A DNA stretch of 64,000 nucleotides from Methanosphaerula palustris E1-9c. Its GTDB lineage: Archaea; Halobacteriota; Methanomicrobia; Methanomicrobiales; Methanospirillaceae. The notes under the pieces were generated by a model. That model worked only from the letters and a program-made list of their open reading frames with translations, did not search any database and had not been told where the DNA came from. Numbering within the stretch: position 1 is the first letter of the stretch; each line of letters starts with the position of its first letter. Location: positions 434,001 to 498,000 of the forward strand of contig NC_011832.1 in the NCBI RefSeq assembly GCF_000021965.1, written 5' to 3'. The translations under genes were made by a program, and so were the position numbers. Below, piece after piece: positions 19,243 through 27,346 of this stretch.

Positions 19243-19800
19243 ATGACCGGTCATCTTCGACCAGTATGGTATATCACGCTGACTCTGATGCTGATCTCGG
19301 TAATCCTGACAGCGGGCTGCACCTCTGCCCCTTCAGGAAAACCGGTGGTCATCGGGCAGTTGCAGACCGTTGAAGCGCTCACACCGTTCATGCCTGCAGC
19401 GCCACCTGGCTGGAACGTGACTCAAGAACCACTCGGTGAAGAGATCAATGACTCTGCAGGGAAGCCGACGGTGATCTCTGTCTCCGGTGCGTACATGAAC
19501 AGTACGAACTCTGCGATGACTGCGGATATCATGATCCAGGACTCGGCCAATGCGACGGCAGGGGCCAGGGAGGCCTGGGCCTCCTTTCAACCCTCAGATT
19601 CAGGGGATGCCTACTTAAAGCAGGTGACGGTCGACGGGTTCCCTGCCTGGGAGACCTATCTCAAACCCGACCAGTACAGCGCGATGATCGCCGTCAACGA
19701 TCGGTACATGGTGGTGATCGCCGTCACTTCAACACAGCGTGCCGACCTTGAAGCCTTCGAGAAGCAGGTCAACCTGACCGGGCTTGCGGCCCTGACCTGA
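19243..19800 (+). CDS. Predicted lipoprotein, paralog 2 of a tandem pair
   Basis: A 185-residue lipoprotein with signal and lipobox LMLISVILTAGC near residue 25. Its mature domain parallels paralog 1 throughout: LTPFMPAAPPGW against LVPFVPSAPQGW, DIMIQDSANATAG against EVIIQDTGGAKVG, FPAWETYLKPDQYSAMIAVNDRYMVVIAV against NPAWEIYEAPDRYASWISVGDRFMIYIAV, and the end NLTGLAALT. Protein divergence is considerable, so this duplication is old. Function is unknown. Confidence 0.78.
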   Translation: MTGHLRPVWYITLTLMLISVILTAGCTSAPSGKPVVIGQLQTVEALTPFMPAAPPGWNVTQEPLGEEINDSAGKPTVISVSGAYMNSTNSAMTADIMIQDSANATAGAREAWASFQPSDSGDAYLKQVTVDGFPAWETYLKPDQYSAMIAVNDRYMVVIAVTSTQRADLEAFEKQVNLTGLAALT

Positions 19801-19918
19801 CCCAGGGATTAAGTCGATCGAATGGATAATTGATGGTACCCCTTGTCGGTCATAACGGAGCGGCCGTCCTTTCCCCAATTTTTGGTCTATCATGTGAATA
19901 GAAATTGGCGAAATTTTG

Positions 19919-19929
19919 GGTATATTTAA
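19919..19929 (+). promoter_or_regulatory. TATA box for nusA–hisE
   Basis: GGTATATTTAA sits about 32–42 bases upstream of the nusA ATG at 19961. It argues that the real start is this ATG and not the in-frame TTG at 19916, which would place the TATA box inside the gene. Confidence 0.5.
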
Positions 19930-19960
19930 TCCTCACGACCGTGTATACTGTTGGAAGAAC

Positions 19961-20404
19961 ATGGAGCGTACCCTAGGATTTAAGGAGCGGCGGTATATTG
20001 AGGAGCTCCGTATTCTGACCAGATCGACAGCGCTCGACTGCGTGATCGACGAACGTTTCGATCGAGTCATCTATGTGATACGGCAGGGTGACATGGGGCT
20101 AGCCATCGGCAAGAAAGGGGAGAATATCCGCCGGTTGCAGAAGGTGCTTGGTAGGCGGCTTGAGATGGTCGAGTACGACGAGGCCCCCTTCACGTTCCTC
20201 TCCAACATCGTCCGCCCCGCCGAGATAGCCCGGCTTGACGAGGACGGGGAGGGCGGTCAGGTGAACTTGCTGGTGAGGAGACGGTCAGATCTTGGGATTG
20301 CTATCGGGAAAGGGGGGTGTAATGTGGAAAAAGCTCGTATACTCTGTAAACGATTCTTTAATATGGATATCGGCGAGGTACTCCTTGAGGAGGATGCAGC
20401 ATGA
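19961..20404 (+). CDS. nusA: Archaeal NusA-like transcription termination/antitermination factor (two KH domains)
   Basis: A 147-residue protein (from ATG 19961) of normal archaeal NusA size. It begins with FKERRYIEELRILTRSTALDCVIDE. KH1 has the GxxG loop AIGKKGENIRRLQ and KH2 has AIGKGGCNVEKARIL. Archaeal NusA lacks the bacterial N-terminal polymerase-binding and S1 domains and binds RNA. In many archaea it lies beside RNA polymerase and rps12 genes; here it is instead coupled to hisE through a 4-base overlap (ATGA). Confidence 0.9.
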   Translation: MERTLGFKERRYIEELRILTRSTALDCVIDERFDRVIYVIRQGDMGLAIGKKGENIRRLQKVLGRRLEMVEYDEAPFTFLSNIVRPAEIARLDEDGEGGQVNLLVRRRSDLGIAIGKGGCNVEKARILCKRFFNMDIGEVLLEEDAA

Positions 20405-20700
20405 CCGACACCGCCCTGATCGCTGAACTCTGGGATGTAATCGTCGATCGGCGGCTCCACCCCGTGGAGGGATCGTATGTGAACTCACTCCTCTCCCATC
20501 GGAAAGGGATCGACAAACCGCTTGAGAAGGTTGGCGAAGAGGCTACCGAGTTCATCCTCGCCGTGAAGAACGGCGAGTCCGATCGGATTGCAGAGGAAGC
20601 GGCTGATCTGCTCTTTCATATGCTGGTCGCGCTGAACGCCGCTGACGTCGACCTCTCCCTGGTTCTCGACGAACTGGCGTCCCGGCGCAGGTCCCGATGA
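20401..20700 (+). CDS. hisE: Phosphoribosyl-ATP pyrophosphatase
   Basis: A 99-residue MazG-like HisE, the second step of histidine biosynthesis (PRATP to PRAMP and pyrophosphate). Visible motifs are GSYVNSLLSHRKGIDKPLEKVGEEATEFILAV with the EExxE metal site, and then EEAADLLFHMLVAL with ExxD. It is the stand-alone archaeal form, not fused to HisI. It starts within the nusA stop. A serA gene follows after 66 bases with its own promoter-like sequence (CTTTTAACA near 20729). Confidence 0.93.
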   Translation: MTDTALIAELWDVIVDRRLHPVEGSYVNSLLSHRKGIDKPLEKVGEEATEFILAVKNGESDRIAEEAADLLFHMLVALNAADVDLSLVLDELASRRRSR

Positions 20701-20766
20701 GCAAGCATCTCCTGCCGGCCCATCCTCCCTTTTAACAATACTGATTAAGTACTGGCCCTATAGAAT

Positions 20767-22365
20767 ATGGGGATTATTGTGAACTATCGAGTACTTGTGA
20801 GTGACCCGCTGGCTGAGGAGGGTTTGACCATCCTGCGCGATCAGGTCGAGGTGGATGTGAAGACCGGGCTGACCGAAGATCAGCTGATCGCCATCATCGA
20901 TCAATATGACGCTCTGCTGGTGCGGAGCGGAACGCAGGTCACTGCAAAGGTGATCGAGGCGGGAACGCATCTGAAGTTCATTGGCCGTGCAGGTGTCGGC
21001 GTCGATAATATTGATACTGATGCTGCAACCAGGCAGGGGATCATCGTCGCCAACGCCCCTGAAGGGAACACGCTCGCTGCCACCGAACATACGGTTGCGA
21101 TGATGATGGCTCTGGCGCGGAACATCCCGCAGGCCAACGCTTCGGTCAAACGCCACGAGTGGAAGAGGTCCAAGTTCACCGGCATCGAGGTGAACGAGAA
21201 GGTGCTCGGGGTCGTTGGCTTCGGGCGGATCGGGAAGGAGGTCGCTAAGCGGGCGATAGCGATGAACATGCGCATCGTCGCCTATGATCCATTCATCTCC
21301 AAGGAGAAGGCCGCCGAGATCGGTGTCGAGATCATGACGATGGCCGAACTCTTCACCGTTGCAGATTTCATCACCGTCCATACTCCGCTGATGAAGGAGA
21401 CCACCCATATCATCAACGATGCTTCGATTGCCACAATGAAGGATGGCGTCAGGATCATCAACTGTGCCCGGGGCGGGATCATCGATGAGCAGGCGCTCTA
21501 CCGGGGTCTGGTCTCCGGTAAGATCGGTGGGGCCGCGCTCGATGTCTACGAGCATGAGCCACCGACCGATTCGCCATTGATCGAACTGGACCAGGTGATC
21601 ATGACACCGCACCTCGGGGCGAGCACCGTTGAGGCGCAGATCAATGTGGCGATCTCGGTCGCCAAGCAGTGCCTTTCAGTCCTCTCCGGTGGTTCGGCGA
21701 GGAGTGCGGTGAACGCACCGATGATCCCTGCAGATCAACTGGAGTTCGTCGAGCCGTTCGCGGTGCTGGCAGAGAAGATGGGCAGGCTGCTGCTGCAGCT
21801 GGTCGAAGGCCGGCTCGAAGCGATAGAACTGGTCTATGGCGGAGAATTTGTTGAAAGGAACAGCAACACGCGTTTCATCACCAGGATGGCTCTGAAGGGG
21901 ATCCTCGATCGTCTGCTCCACCTGCCGGTGAACATCGTGAACGCAGAGTTCGTCGCCCATGAGCGCGGGATTGTGGTCAGCCAGACGGTCACCCGGGAGT
22001 CGCAGGGGTTCAAGAACCTGATCACCATCAAGGTCAGGACAGATCTGGGTGAGGAGACGATCAGTGGTTCGGTCTTCTCAAAGGTTCGCTCTCGGATTGT
22101 TGCAATTGGTGGATATACGATGGATCTCGATCCGACCGGTTTCTTGGTCATCTCCAGGCATCTGGACAAGCCCGGCGTGATCGGCAGGGCGTCGACGATC
22201 CTCGGGCACTGTGAGGTGAACATCGCCGGGATGCAGGTCGGTAGGATCCGGCCAGGTGAGGAGGCGATCATGGTTCTGAATGTGGACAGTGAGGTCTCTG
22301 ACGAGGCGATGGATGAGATCAGGTCGATGCCCGGCATCTTCAGTGCGAAGTTTGCACAGATCTGA
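20767..22365 (+). CDS. serA: D-3-phosphoglycerate dehydrogenase (long, ACT-containing form)
   Basis: A 532-residue SerA that oxidises 3-phosphoglycerate in serine synthesis. The substrate part contains FIGRAGVGVDNID, the NAD site VVGFGRIGKEVAKRA (about 144–158), and catalytic elements NCARGGIIDE and MTPHLGAST. An allosteric substrate-binding domain follows, and a C-terminal ACT domain (about 460–530, DKPGVIGRASTILGHCEVNIAGMQVGR) probably senses serine. ATG 20767 gives the N-terminus MGIIVNYRVLVSDPL. A GTG four codons later (20779), preceded by GGGGATT, would give the more usual short start. Confidence 0.95.
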   Translation: MGIIVNYRVLVSDPLAEEGLTILRDQVEVDVKTGLTEDQLIAIIDQYDALLVRSGTQVTAKVIEAGTHLKFIGRAGVGVDNIDTDAATRQGIIVANAPEGNTLAATEHTVAMMMALARNIPQANASVKRHEWKRSKFTGIEVNEKVLGVVGFGRIGKEVAKRAIAMNMRIVAYDPFISKEKAAEIGVEIMTMAELFTVADFITVHTPLMKETTHIINDASIATMKDGVRIINCARGGIIDEQALYRGLVSGKIGGAALDVYEHEPPTDSPLIELDQVIMTPHLGASTVEAQINVAISVAKQCLSVLSGGSARSAVNAPMIPADQLEFVEPFAVLAEKMGRLLLQLVEGRLEAIELVYGGEFVERNSNTRFITRMALKGILDRLLHLPVNIVNAEFVAHERGIVVSQTVTRESQGFKNLITIKVRTDLGEETISGSVFSKVRSRIVAIGGYTMDLDPTGFLVISRHLDKPGVIGRASTILGHCEVNIAGMQVGRIRPGEEAIMVLNVDSEVSDEAMDEIRSMPGIFSAKFAQI

Positions 22366-22812
22366 TCCTCACTTCCGGAACGATTCGCTGGGATTGAGGC
22401 TGTCCAGTCAGAAATATTTAAGAATGCATCCCATTTTTGTGATTTTGTAAAAAAAATATTCAACCTGAAACGAGGGTTCCTGTCTCCTTATCAAAGGACA
22501 TTCTTTCCAATCGGTCATTTTTCCGCTTGGATTTACCAATTTTGGATGGTCTTCAGGTTTTGGTATGCAGGGTTCCTTCTTCCTGCTGATTCGTTCCTTC
22601 TGATTGCTTCTCTCTCTTTCAGGCGGGAATGGGGAATTATTTTTCTGAAGGAGTGGATGGGATAAAAGAATCAAACCGGATCGATCGAATCTACAGTTCT
22701 GATCATTCCGGGTGTTGGGTTGGTTACCTGATCTTTGGTTAACACCATTTTTGTATTGTGATCATTCCTCCTATCTGATGATGGGTGTGATCAGGATTGG
22801 GGAAAACCTTTG
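22366..22812. other. T-rich intergenic region with no supported gene
   Basis: About 450 bases between convergent serA and the DUF308 gene. It is richer in A+T than its neighbours. The minus-strand ORF at 22408–22674 has a lysine/proline-heavy, non-protein-like composition and no ribosome-binding site. A good TATA-like element (GAAATATTTAAG, about 22410–22421) is present on the plus strand with no ORF behind it, so an unannotated small RNA is possible but unsupported. Confidence 0.5.
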
Positions 22813-22819
22813 AAAAAAA
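22813..22819 (-). terminator. T-run terminator of the DUF308 gene
   Basis: Seven A residues on the plus strand (T-run on the minus strand) lie 20 bases beyond the stop of the minus-strand membrane-protein gene. Confidence 0.45.
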
Positions 22820-22839
22820 TTGGGGGGTGGTTTTTGGTA

Positions 22840-23382
22840 TCAGAGCGTGATCACGGCTTCGCCTTTCTTCATAAGTAAACCAGTGATGAGGCTGATGATG
22901 CCGAAGAAGAGGCAGTAGATGCCCAGGAGCATAATGATGACGAGCGACCCCTCTGTTGGGAGTGGGGATAAGCCGATCAGGAGACCGAATAACACCGCGA
23001 AAATGCCGTTGATACCCAGCAGGATCCTGAAGGGAAGTTCCTGTAGGGAGAATGCAATGATGAGATCTGCTAATCCCGTGATGATGGCCCATGCTGCGAT
23101 CAGGACGGTCAGGGCAACGAACGTTGCAAACGGCGAGATGAACATGAGAAGTGCGATGATCACACCGATGATCGAGAGGATGAGCACCCCCCACTGCACT
23201 CGTCCGGACTCGCTGAGTGAGATCGAGATGGTGACGATGGAGATGATCAGGAGGAATATCCCGATGATATAAGCAATGATGGCTTGCATCCCGATCGGGA
23301 TTGTAAAACAGAGAATCCCAATGAGCAGGGCAAAAATACCGCGGGTCAGAAGTCCGCCTTTTGTGAGAATTTCAGGTTCCAT
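22840..23382 (-). CDS. HdeD/DUF308-family membrane protein
   Basis: A 180-residue protein made of six hydrophobic helices in three pairs, the DUF308 arrangement found in E. coli HdeD. Typical phrases are ALLIGILCFTIPIGMQAIIAYIIGIFLLI, WAIITGLADLIIAF and LGINGIFAVLFGLLIGLSPL. Each repeat has a glycine-rich helix followed by a short polar turn. HdeD is linked to acid resistance in enterobacteria; in archaea the role is unknown. The gene stands alone, convergent with serA. Confidence 0.83.
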   Translation of the reverse strand: MEPEILTKGGLLTRGIFALLIGILCFTIPIGMQAIIAYIIGIFLLIISIVTISISLSESGRVQWGVLILSIIGVIIALLMFISPFATFVALTVLIAAWAIITGLADLIIAFSLQELPFRILLGINGIFAVLFGLLIGLSPLPTEGSLVIIMLLGIYCLFFGIISLITGLLMKKGEAVITL

Positions 23383-23513
23383 AGATAATCATCCTTGTTT
23401 TTAGAGGGCATGGGATATATTTGTAATCTGAGGTTTTTCCGGTTCGGCGGTCAATCGATTTTCATGTTATTTTAGGGGGACTTGGACTTTTTTCCATGAG
23501 GAAATACGAATTT

Positions 23514-23522
23514 TTTTATACT
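23514..23522 (+). promoter_or_regulatory. TATA box for tRNA-Val
   Basis: TTTTATACT lies about 36–44 bases before the mature tRNA 5' end, allowing a short 5' leader for RNase P to remove. Confidence 0.45.
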
Positions 23523-23557
23523 CGCCAGTTCAATATTATCGAGCACCAAGCAGGGTG

Positions 23558-23631
23558 GGGCTCGTGGTCTAGTTGGTTATGACGTCGCCTTGACATGGCG
23601 GAGGTCTCGAGTTCGAATCTCGACGAGCCCA
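23558..23631 (+). tRNA. tRNA-Val (GAC anticodon)
   Basis: A complete cloverleaf. The acceptor GGGCTCG (23558–23564) pairs with CGAGCCC (23624–23630), with discriminator A at 23631. The anticodon stem TCGCC/GGCGG encloses loop TTGACAT with anticodon GAC. The T-arm contains GTTCGAATC. No CCA is encoded, as is common in archaea. A T-run (23634–23639) follows directly as a probable terminator. Confidence 0.95.
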
Positions 23632-23948
23632 TATTTTTTCAATTGATTGTTCCGGTTTTTCGGCTGAACCATTGTATTCTCGTTGTTTCCTGTTTTGTTC
23701 GATCAATCTCTGCGCATTTATTCGTCGATGAAGTTAGGATCCTCTGAATGGTTAACTGATCACTCCTGACTGGACCATCATCTGATCGTGTGGCACCGGG
23801 AGGACTGCAACCAGTTCGTTCTTCGCCGTGTGGTACTGTTTTTAACCATTCGAACAAAATCTGAATGGAGTATGAGGGATCGTTCTTTTGGGTCAATCAT
23901 ATCCCCTGATATCCCAGCAGTGATCGACAGAACTCTCTGAAAATTGTT
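23632..23948. other. Intergenic region with no supported gene
   Basis: It begins with the T-run that ends the tRNA. The minus-strand frame at 23639–23896 is low in recognisable protein features and lacks a ribosome-binding site. I see no repeat or hairpin worth naming. Confidence 0.5.
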
Positions 23949-24689
23949 TTAACTCCTTTTTCCAATCGTCGCCGCGTAGATCATCGACTGTTCTGTCCCG
24001 TCGAGACCGAGCAGACGGTTTATCTGGTCATCATCAAAGGCCCCGATTGCGCAGACGCCGGCCCCGATCGCCTCTGCGGCCAGGTACAGATTCTGGCAGA
24101 TATGCCCTGCGTCCAGAAGCAAATATCGGTACCCCCGTTCGCCATACCGCCAGGTCATCCGATAGACCACGGCAGTCCAGAGAAATGTGGCTGCACTCGT
24201 CCTGATGAATGGTTGATCATAGCAGGCCATGGCAACCTTGTTGGAAAGGTCAGGATCGGTTGAGATCTCAAGGAGGTGGTGGTCCTGTGCCAGATACCGA
24301 TACAGCCCGGGAGTCACCCCTTCGACCCGGTTCAGCAGCAGGTTCGTCTCGATGGCATGTCTGGCACCGGCTGATGGAACCGTCCTGAAGGTATACTCAC
24401 CATTCACGATACCCTTGATCCCCTGGGTTGTCCAGAGCAGGTAGGAGAGTTCATCGAGGGTCAATGGGGTGGAGGTGTATTCCCTGGAGGTGGTTCGTAT
24501 GTTGATAGCAGTCCAGAGATCAAGATCCGGAACCGTGAGCGAGTCCGGGTTGGGTAGATGTATGATACGTCCTTTTCCATCATAGGGGAGTTCGAGCAGA
24601 GGTTGTGGAAGTCCCATCGACTGGTCAGAAGGGTTGAGATCATCTCCAGCCGTCTCTCTCATAAATCTATGGCCGATTCTCTCGATCAT
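23949..24689 (-). CDS. SagB/ThcOx-type nitroreductase-fold dehydrogenase
   Basis: A 246-residue FMN-dependent oxidoreductase of the SagB-type group. INIRTTSREYTSTPLTLDELSYLLWTTQGI (about 83–112) is the characteristic FMN-binding opening. TVPSAGARHAIETNLLLNRVEGVTPGLYRY and LLLDAGHICQNLYLAAEAIGAGVCAIGAFDDDQINRLLGLDG are the conserved central and C-terminal blocks. SagB proteins oxidise azolines during peptide toxin maturation, but many archaeal homologs stand alone as here. No cyclodehydratase or precursor gene is next to it, so the substrate is unknown. Confidence 0.87.
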   Translation of the reverse strand: MIERIGHRFMRETAGDDLNPSDQSMGLPQPLLELPYDGKGRIIHLPNPDSLTVPDLDLWTAINIRTTSREYTSTPLTLDELSYLLWTTQGIKGIVNGEYTFRTVPSAGARHAIETNLLLNRVEGVTPGLYRYLAQDHHLLEISTDPDLSNKVAMACYDQPFIRTSAATFLWTAVVYRMTWRYGERGYRYLLLDAGHICQNLYLAAEAIGAGVCAIGAFDDDQINRLLGLDGTEQSMIYAATIGKRS

Positions 24690-24868
24690 ACGTAATCACT
24701 CAGGACCCCTCTTATTGAAGAGGTGTGACTTAAATATTCGCCCGGCATCTGGTCCTTGCAAATTCCTGGGATTAAGTCCTACATATTTATATCCGCATCT
24801 GTGCTAGTATATAGACACCTGTATGAAAGGCGTCTGCATGGAATTCTTGAAAAAAAAGGCGTTTACGC

Positions 24869-24878
24869 TTTTTAAATC
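24869..24878 (+). promoter_or_regulatory. TATA box upstream of the putative RNA / rpl3 leader
   Basis: TTTTTAAATC lies in a short AT-rich stretch immediately before the GC-richer, hairpin-rich segment. Transcription would start near 24895–24900, about 425 bases before the rpl3 ATG. That is an unusually long leader for an archaeal ribosomal operon unless a separate RNA is made. Confidence 0.45.
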
Positions 24879-24894
24879 ATAATTCTAATGAGCA

Positions 24895-25290
24895 TGTGGT
24901 TTTGCATGGGGAGATCGAGGTAACACCGTTCTTCCCATACAATCCGCGCTCTGCAGGGGTCTTCTCATACGGTCGCACCCGACCCTGATGGTCGGGAATG
25001 CCGAGAGGAGTTGTGAGCGATCACAACGGGCTGACAGAAGCTGGATCTGAAGGACAGTGGGTGGACGTTCGTGCAACGAGCCCGTTCCTGCACACTGCAG
25101 GAGATTGTCCTGTTCAGGATCTATTCGCGAGACAGGTACATTCTGGCGCACTCCAGAAGATGCTCACCAGGAAGGAACGATTCCGCTCTCTGTGAAAGGG
25201 GGGCTGATCGCTCTGGACTGGCATAATCCTCAAGCGAAGTGCACTGCTCAATCTCGGGTTTACGATGCGGCATCGTCCCGTCGATAAACA
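24895..25290 (+). ncRNA. Candidate structured RNA or long structured leader, identity unknown
   Basis: About 400 bases without a credible ORF but with several perfect hairpins: CCCGACC/GGTCGGG (24978–24996, 5-base loop); GTTGTGA–GCGA–TCACAAC (25010–25027), a 7-bp stem capped by a GNRA tetraloop; CCTGCA/TGCAGG (25087–25101); and TCCT–GTTC–AGGA (25108–25119). The ends can also pair (GAGAT near 24909 with ATCTC near 25252). I looked for RNase P conserved regions (GAGGAAAGTCC type) and an SRP helix-8 motif and found neither. It may be a lineage-specific stable RNA or a regulatory leader of the ribosomal operon. Confidence 0.4.
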
Positions 25291-25321
25291 TGAACAAACG
25301 CAGAGAAGGATTGATTAAGAC

Positions 25322-26335
25322 ATGGCAAATATACACAGGCCACGTAGAGGATCACTTGCATACAGTCCTCGCAAGCGTGCAAAGAGCCAGGTTCCAAAGT
25401 ATCACTCTTGGCCTGCCCGCGATGGAGAGCCAATCCTCCAGAGTTTTGCAGGGTACAAGGTGGGTATGACGCACGTGATCATGGTCGATGACCATAAGAA
25501 CAGCCCTACCGAAGGTAAGGACATTATGGTCCCGGTGACGATCATTGAGATCCCGCCGATGAAGGTTGCGGCTATCCGTGCATACACTGCGGACACCTAT
25601 GGAAAGCGGGCACTGACCGAGGTCTGGACAGAGCAGTTGAGTACGCTGCTTGGACGAAGGATCACCCTTCCGAAGAAATACAGCGAGGAAGCAGGCTTCA
25701 AGGCACTTTCCGAGGCTGTTGCAGCGGGAACTGTCACTGAACTGCATGCCCTGATGTACACTCAGCCTGACACCCTGACCGGTGTTCCAAAGAAGGTTCC
25801 TGAACTGATGGAGGTCTGTATCGGTGGCGGGACACTCGAGCAGAAGGTCGAGTTCGCTCAGTCCATCATCGGCAATGAGGTGAACCTCGCTGATGTGATT
25901 GGGGCCGGAGAGTACGCCGATGTGACTGCGATCACCACCGGAAAGGGAACCCAGGGTCCAGTCAAGCGCTGGGGGATCATGCTCCGGAAGAGAAAGCACT
26001 CCCGTGGCGGTAAGAAGCGGCATATCGGTAACCTTGGTCCGTGGAATCCCCACCATGTCAGATGGCAGGTTCCCCAGATGGGTCAGATGGGATACCAGCA
26101 GCGGACCGATTTCAACAAGCGGATTTTGAAGATCGGCGAGAATGGAACAGATATCACCCCCGCGGGTGGTTTCCTCCACTATGGTCTGCTTCGGAATCCG
26201 TATGTGATGATCAAGGGCTCTGTGCCTGGACCGGTCAAGCGTTTGATCAGGATTCGGCCAGCAGTCAGGAAAGGAGAGCATCATGCACGCGTACCAGCAA
26301 TCGAGTTTGTGAGTACACAAAGCAAGCAGGGATGA
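25322..26335 (+). CDS. rpl3: Large ribosomal subunit protein L3 (uL3)
   Basis: A 337-residue archaeal uL3 that opens the ribosomal operon. The N-terminus [21 protein letters not shown] and the block [10 protein letters not shown]-like ([20 protein letters not shown], about 241–260) are the signature regions contacting 23S rRNA near the peptidyl-transferase centre. The ATG at 25322 has a modest AAGGATTGATT upstream. L4 follows after 6 bases. Confidence 0.96.
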   Translation: MANIHRPRRGSLAYSPRKRAKSQVPKYHSWPARDGEPILQSFAGYKVGMTHVIMVDDHKNSPTEGKDIMVPVTIIEIPPMKVAAIRAYTADTYGKRALTEVWTEQLSTLLGRRITLPKKYSEEAGFKALSEAVAAGTVTELHALMYTQPDTLTGVPKKVPELMEVCIGGGTLEQKVEFAQSIIGNEVNLADVIGAGEYADVTAITTGKGTQGPVKRWGIMLRKRKHSRGGKKRHIGNLGPWNPHHVRWQVPQMGQMGYQQRTDFNKRILKIGENGTDITPAGGFLHYGLLRNPYVMIKGSVPGPVKRLIRIRPAVRKGEHHARVPAIEFVSTQSKQG

Positions 26336-26341
26336 TCTGAG

Positions 26342-27091
26342 ATGAAAGCACAGATTATAAGACTTGATGGCGGCGTCGCTGAAGAGATCGAGCTTCCTGC
26401 AGTCTTTGCGGAAGCATACCGCCCGGACCTGATCAGGAAGGCAGTGGTTGCACTCCAATCAACCCGCAGGCAGCCGCATGGGACCAATCCCTATGCAGGC
26501 ATCTGCTCGTCGGCAGTCGGCTGGGGGAGTGGCCGTGGTGCCTCCCATGTACCGAGGCTGAAGAACGGTTCACGTGCAGCCAAGGTTCCACAGGCAAAGG
26601 GTGGTCGGGCAGCTCATCCACCGAAGGTAGAGAAGATCCTGATTCGGGATATCAATAAGAAAGAGAAGCAGAAGGCATTCCGCTCAGCAATTGCAGCAAG
26701 CGTTTGTGAAGACCTTGTTCGCGCACGCGGACATCAGTTCGAGGGTGCATGCCAGGTTGTCTTCGAGGATGCCTTTGCGGGGCTGACCAAGACCTCCGAG
26801 ATCATCACTGCATTGACCGCAGCTGGCGTCTATGCAGATGTCGAACGCTCCAAGGCCTCTAAGAAGGTCCGGGCTGGGCGGGGAAAACTTCGTGGCCGCA
26901 GATACAAGCAGCGCAAGAGCCTGCTGATTGTGACCCGGGACGAACCGCTCGCGGCAGCAGCGAACCTGGCCGGGGTCGACGTGGTTTCAGTGAACGCACT
27001 GAATACCGAACTGCTGGCACCGGGTGCACAGGCAGGACGACTGACCGTCTGGACGCAGGGCGCACTCAACTGGCTTGGTGAGAGACGATGA
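26342..27091 (+). CDS. rpl4: Large ribosomal subunit protein L4 (uL4)
   Basis: A 249-residue archaeal/eukaryal-type uL4. The long loop reaching the exit tunnel is visible (STRRQPHGTNPYAG, GWGSGRGASHVPRLKNGSRAAKVPQAKGGRAAHPP, about 39–90). The C-terminal domain ends LTVWTQGALNWLGERR. It overlaps the L23 start by 4 bases. Confidence 0.96.
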   Translation: MKAQIIRLDGGVAEEIELPAVFAEAYRPDLIRKAVVALQSTRRQPHGTNPYAGICSSAVGWGSGRGASHVPRLKNGSRAAKVPQAKGGRAAHPPKVEKILIRDINKKEKQKAFRSAIAASVCEDLVRARGHQFEGACQVVFEDAFAGLTKTSEIITALTAAGVYADVERSKASKKVRAGRGKLRGRRYKQRKSLLIVTRDEPLAAAANLAGVDVVSVNALNTELLAPGAQAGRLTVWTQGALNWLGERR

Positions 27092-27336
27092 TCCTGAAGT
27101 ACCCGTTTGTAACAGAGAAGGCGATGATGACCCTGGAGTCCCAGAACAAACTCCAGTTCCTCGTTCGCAAAGAGGCGTCAAAGCCCCAGATCAAACGTGA
27201 GATCGAGAAATTCTTCGGCCATGATGTGACCACAGTGAAGACACTGATGACCACAAAGGGCCACAAGAAGGCTATCGTGAGTTTTGCTGACCAGAAGGCC
27301 GCTGAAGAGATCCTCAGCCGGCTGGGGATTATGTAA
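27088..27336 (+). CDS. rpl23: Large ribosomal subunit protein L23 (uL23)
   Basis: An 82-residue uL23, a tunnel-exit protein that docks the signal recognition particle. The start ILKYPFVTEKAMMTLESQNKLQFLV and the end AIVSFADQKAAEEILSRLGIM are typical of the short archaeal form. It overlaps rpl4 by 4 bases. Confidence 0.95.
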   Translation: MILKYPFVTEKAMMTLESQNKLQFLVRKEASKPQIKREIEKFFGHDVTTVKTLMTTKGHKKAIVSFADQKAAEEILSRLGIM

Positions 27337-27346
27337 GGTGAGCTAA

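Noticed and set aside
19916-19960. Extended NusA start at TTG 19916
   Set aside because: It would put a good TATA box inside the gene and add 15 non-conserved residues; ATG 19961 gives the normal archaeal length.
22408-22674. Minus-strand ORF between serA and the DUF308 gene
   Set aside because: Lysine/proline-rich, no ribosome-binding site, no recognisable domain; probably chance in T-rich DNA.
23639-23896. Minus-strand ORF after tRNA-Val
   Set aside because: Random-looking composition; it begins and ends without signals.
24885-25151. Minus-strand 88-codon ORF before the ribosomal operon
   Set aside because: Composition is arginine/cysteine/leucine-rich with no family features, and its region is better explained by hairpins.
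24895-25290. RNase P RNA or SRP RNA
   Set aside because: No GAGGAAAGTCC-type conserved region, no terminal ACAGAA–GGCTTA pairing block, and no CCGGAAGG–AGCAG helix-8 loop were found. I kept it only as an unidentified RNA candidate.
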